NCBI GenBank assembly: GCA_028716125.1
Contig: JAQUQK010000023.1
Coordinates: 1-14,652, forward strand
Direction of reading: 5' to 3'
DNA: 14,652 nucleotides
Source: Thermoplasmatota archaeon
GTDB lineage: Archaea; Thermoplasmatota; JAQUQK01
Part shown: positions 14,301 to 14,652 of the stretch, in pieces
Layout of the letters: the number at the start of each line of letters is the position of its first letter
How positions within the stretch are numbered: the stretch's first letter is position 1
The notes under the pieces: model-generated
What the model saw: only the letters and a program-made list of their open reading frames with translations
What the model was told of the DNA's origin: nothing
The model's database searches: none
Position numbers and translations under genes: made by a program

Positions 14301-14652
14301 CGTACGCGCCAATGCCAAGCTCGCGCCTTACTACGTCGGCGATTAGAACCGAAAGCGCCTGGCCAGTTCCTCCGGCGGAGCGAATCGGACCTGCATAGTA
14401 AACTGCGAGAAAACTGGTGCCGTCGGCGTTCTTTCCTATTCGCACGCCATTCTTGATTATTCCTTCGAGCGGCGCTACGAGCACCCCTTCTGTAAGAACC
14501 GCAAGTCCCGTCCTTACCGCCTGGTCAACGGCCATTTCGGTGCTTGCGCCAGCTGAAACCATTTCAGAGGCGATCTGCTTTGATATGTTGAGAGCGACTT
14601 GCTCCCTGTCAAATTTCTTGGAAAGTTCGCGCACCTTTTCCGCGACGCCCTT
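11395..14652 (-). CDS. polC: DNA polymerase D large subunit DP2, N-terminus off the window
   Basis: 1085 residues are visible; the frame stays open to the right edge, so the start lies outside. The GTG at 14634 is internal. DP2 is the catalytic subunit of archaeal replicative polymerase D. The core double-psi barrel motif 'HTGKRRNCDGDGDALM' is intact; N835, D837 and D839 (numbered from the window edge) correspond to the catalytic N-x-D-G-D of DP2. A zinc ribbon with C617, C620, C629 and C631 and another with C1004, C1007, C1020 and C1022 are complete. No intein or split interrupts the catalytic region, unlike in some other archaea. The C-terminus 'KCTISDFL' resembles a PCNA-interacting peptide. 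The partner DP1 exonuclease gene is not in this window. Near-full length and well conserved. Confidence 0.97.
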   Translation of the reverse strand, partial: KGVAEKVRELSKKFDREQVALNISKQIASEMVSAGASTEMAVDQAVRTGLAVLTEGVLVAPLEGIIKNGVRIGKNADGTSFLAVYYAGPIRSAGGTGQALSVLIADVVRRELGIGAYVATFEETERLKEEIPAYKQAQHLQYTPNSEEIESIAKGCPIMITGEATERGVEVSGYRDQPRIETNGIRGGACLVIAEGLCLKAPKVQKHVKKLGIGGWEFIDRFVAKGKGDTGPVVIKPSDKYLEKTLAGRPILAHPSKKGGLRLRYGRARTAGIASTALHPSLMFILDDFIAVGTQIAIERPGKATIATPCDEIDAPIVLLKNGDLVQLDTTEQAKKLSKEVKRIIDMGELLVPFGEFAENNKNLVDSPYCIEWFEMEFEKKTGKKFADVLADNGGNLDAKTVFSIAEKYQTPLHSKFLLFWHDVSKEELRKLADFILANGKIENGRLWLPSDIESKNTLIELCALHEAGPNSLLISERYSYPLIRGCGLDLSGDAIVKTEHFQNFDTWSPPPSDKLIFPTVSTLQLVNLLSGVDTRARGIYRIGGRMGRPEKASARMMKPAPHILFPVGNLGGPQRLLYNALEALEEQGAGNEKLEAIEAKSSMDKPFKVEIGMRKCQQCGTMTYKYKCRCGGHTVPSGQKMVDLPQNLKEEVARAEAVVGYKCDDIKGVKGVISDGKAVEPIEKGIIRARHKIHTFKDGTARFDMTDAPLTHFRPREIGVPVAKLRQMGYVKDYKGEQLERDDQILELKAQDVIPSISCGQYLISASKVVDDLLVKFYGMDAFYNAKEPQDLVGELVIGLAPHTSAGILGRLIGYTDTQMCYAHPFYHTGKRRNCDGDGDALMLLMDGLINFSKSYLPSTRGGLMDAPLVLATNIDPHEIDKESHNVDVSFKYPLEFYEATLRHVVPKEVEGMMRTVGSLLGKPEQYEGFGFTHDTRDISEGVKRTSYATLGSMQEKVDAQFGLGEKLRSVDTSDLAARVIEKHFLPDMIGNLKKFSTQETRCTKCGAKYRRVPLIGTCKCGNKLILTVSEGSVKKYFDMAEHIANKYGVSNYMQQRLNLLRKSADTIFQKQAAPKKCTISDFL

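Noticed and set aside
1..14652. tRNA, rRNA, CRISPR array, IS element or DP2 intein
   Set aside because: Gaps are too short and show no cloverleaf or spaced direct repeats; no transposase-like protein; the DP2 frame is continuous through the catalytic motif.

Overview
The window comes from an archaeon. The evidence is a glycerol-1-phosphate dehydrogenase (archaeal lipid stereochemistry), the large subunit of PolD (absent from Crenarchaeota), a DUF63 membrane protein, TATA-box promoters placed for leaderless transcripts, and GGTGAT-type ribosome binding sites. A euryarchaeal or DPANN lineage fits; no rRNA or other marker in the window narrows it further. Coding density is very high and no gap exceeds about 210 bases. 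I see no tRNA, rRNA, CRISPR array or insertion sequence.

Layout. Positions 1-1026 (minus): two flavodoxin-fold flavoproteins overlapping by ATGA, the first with an iron-sulfur-flavoprotein cysteine motif, the second cut by the window edge. 1096-2319 (minus): DUF63 integral membrane protein, divergent from egsA (2435-3493, plus). 3496-8039 (minus): a cell-surface locus of five predicted lipoproteins. It contains a subtilisin-family protease with full catalytic triad, two paralogous DUF4097-like beta-repeat proteins, and two small beta-sandwich lipoproteins, one apparently broken by a one-base frameshift. Four of these genes follow each other with 4-base gaps, and the TGA stop of each upstream gene lies inside or beside the ribosome binding site of the next.

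8245-9372 (minus): an MFS-like 12-segment membrane protein, divergent from a winged-helix regulator plus MinD/ParA-type ATPase pair (9462-10544, plus). 10589-11344 (minus): a sixth lipoprotein with PKD and PPC-like domains. 11395 to the right edge (minus): PolD large subunit DP2, missing only its N-terminus, with no intein.

The lipoprotein locus is the accessory and least explained part. An anchored protease with an N-terminal beta-sandwich is co-transcribed with anchored repeat proteins and small sandwich proteins, suggesting a cell-surface assembly or processing system. The remaining genes are core (lipid synthesis, replication) or general functions. Several start sites were moved from the longest reading frame because a TATA-like box lies 23-31 bases upstream of an internal ATG.
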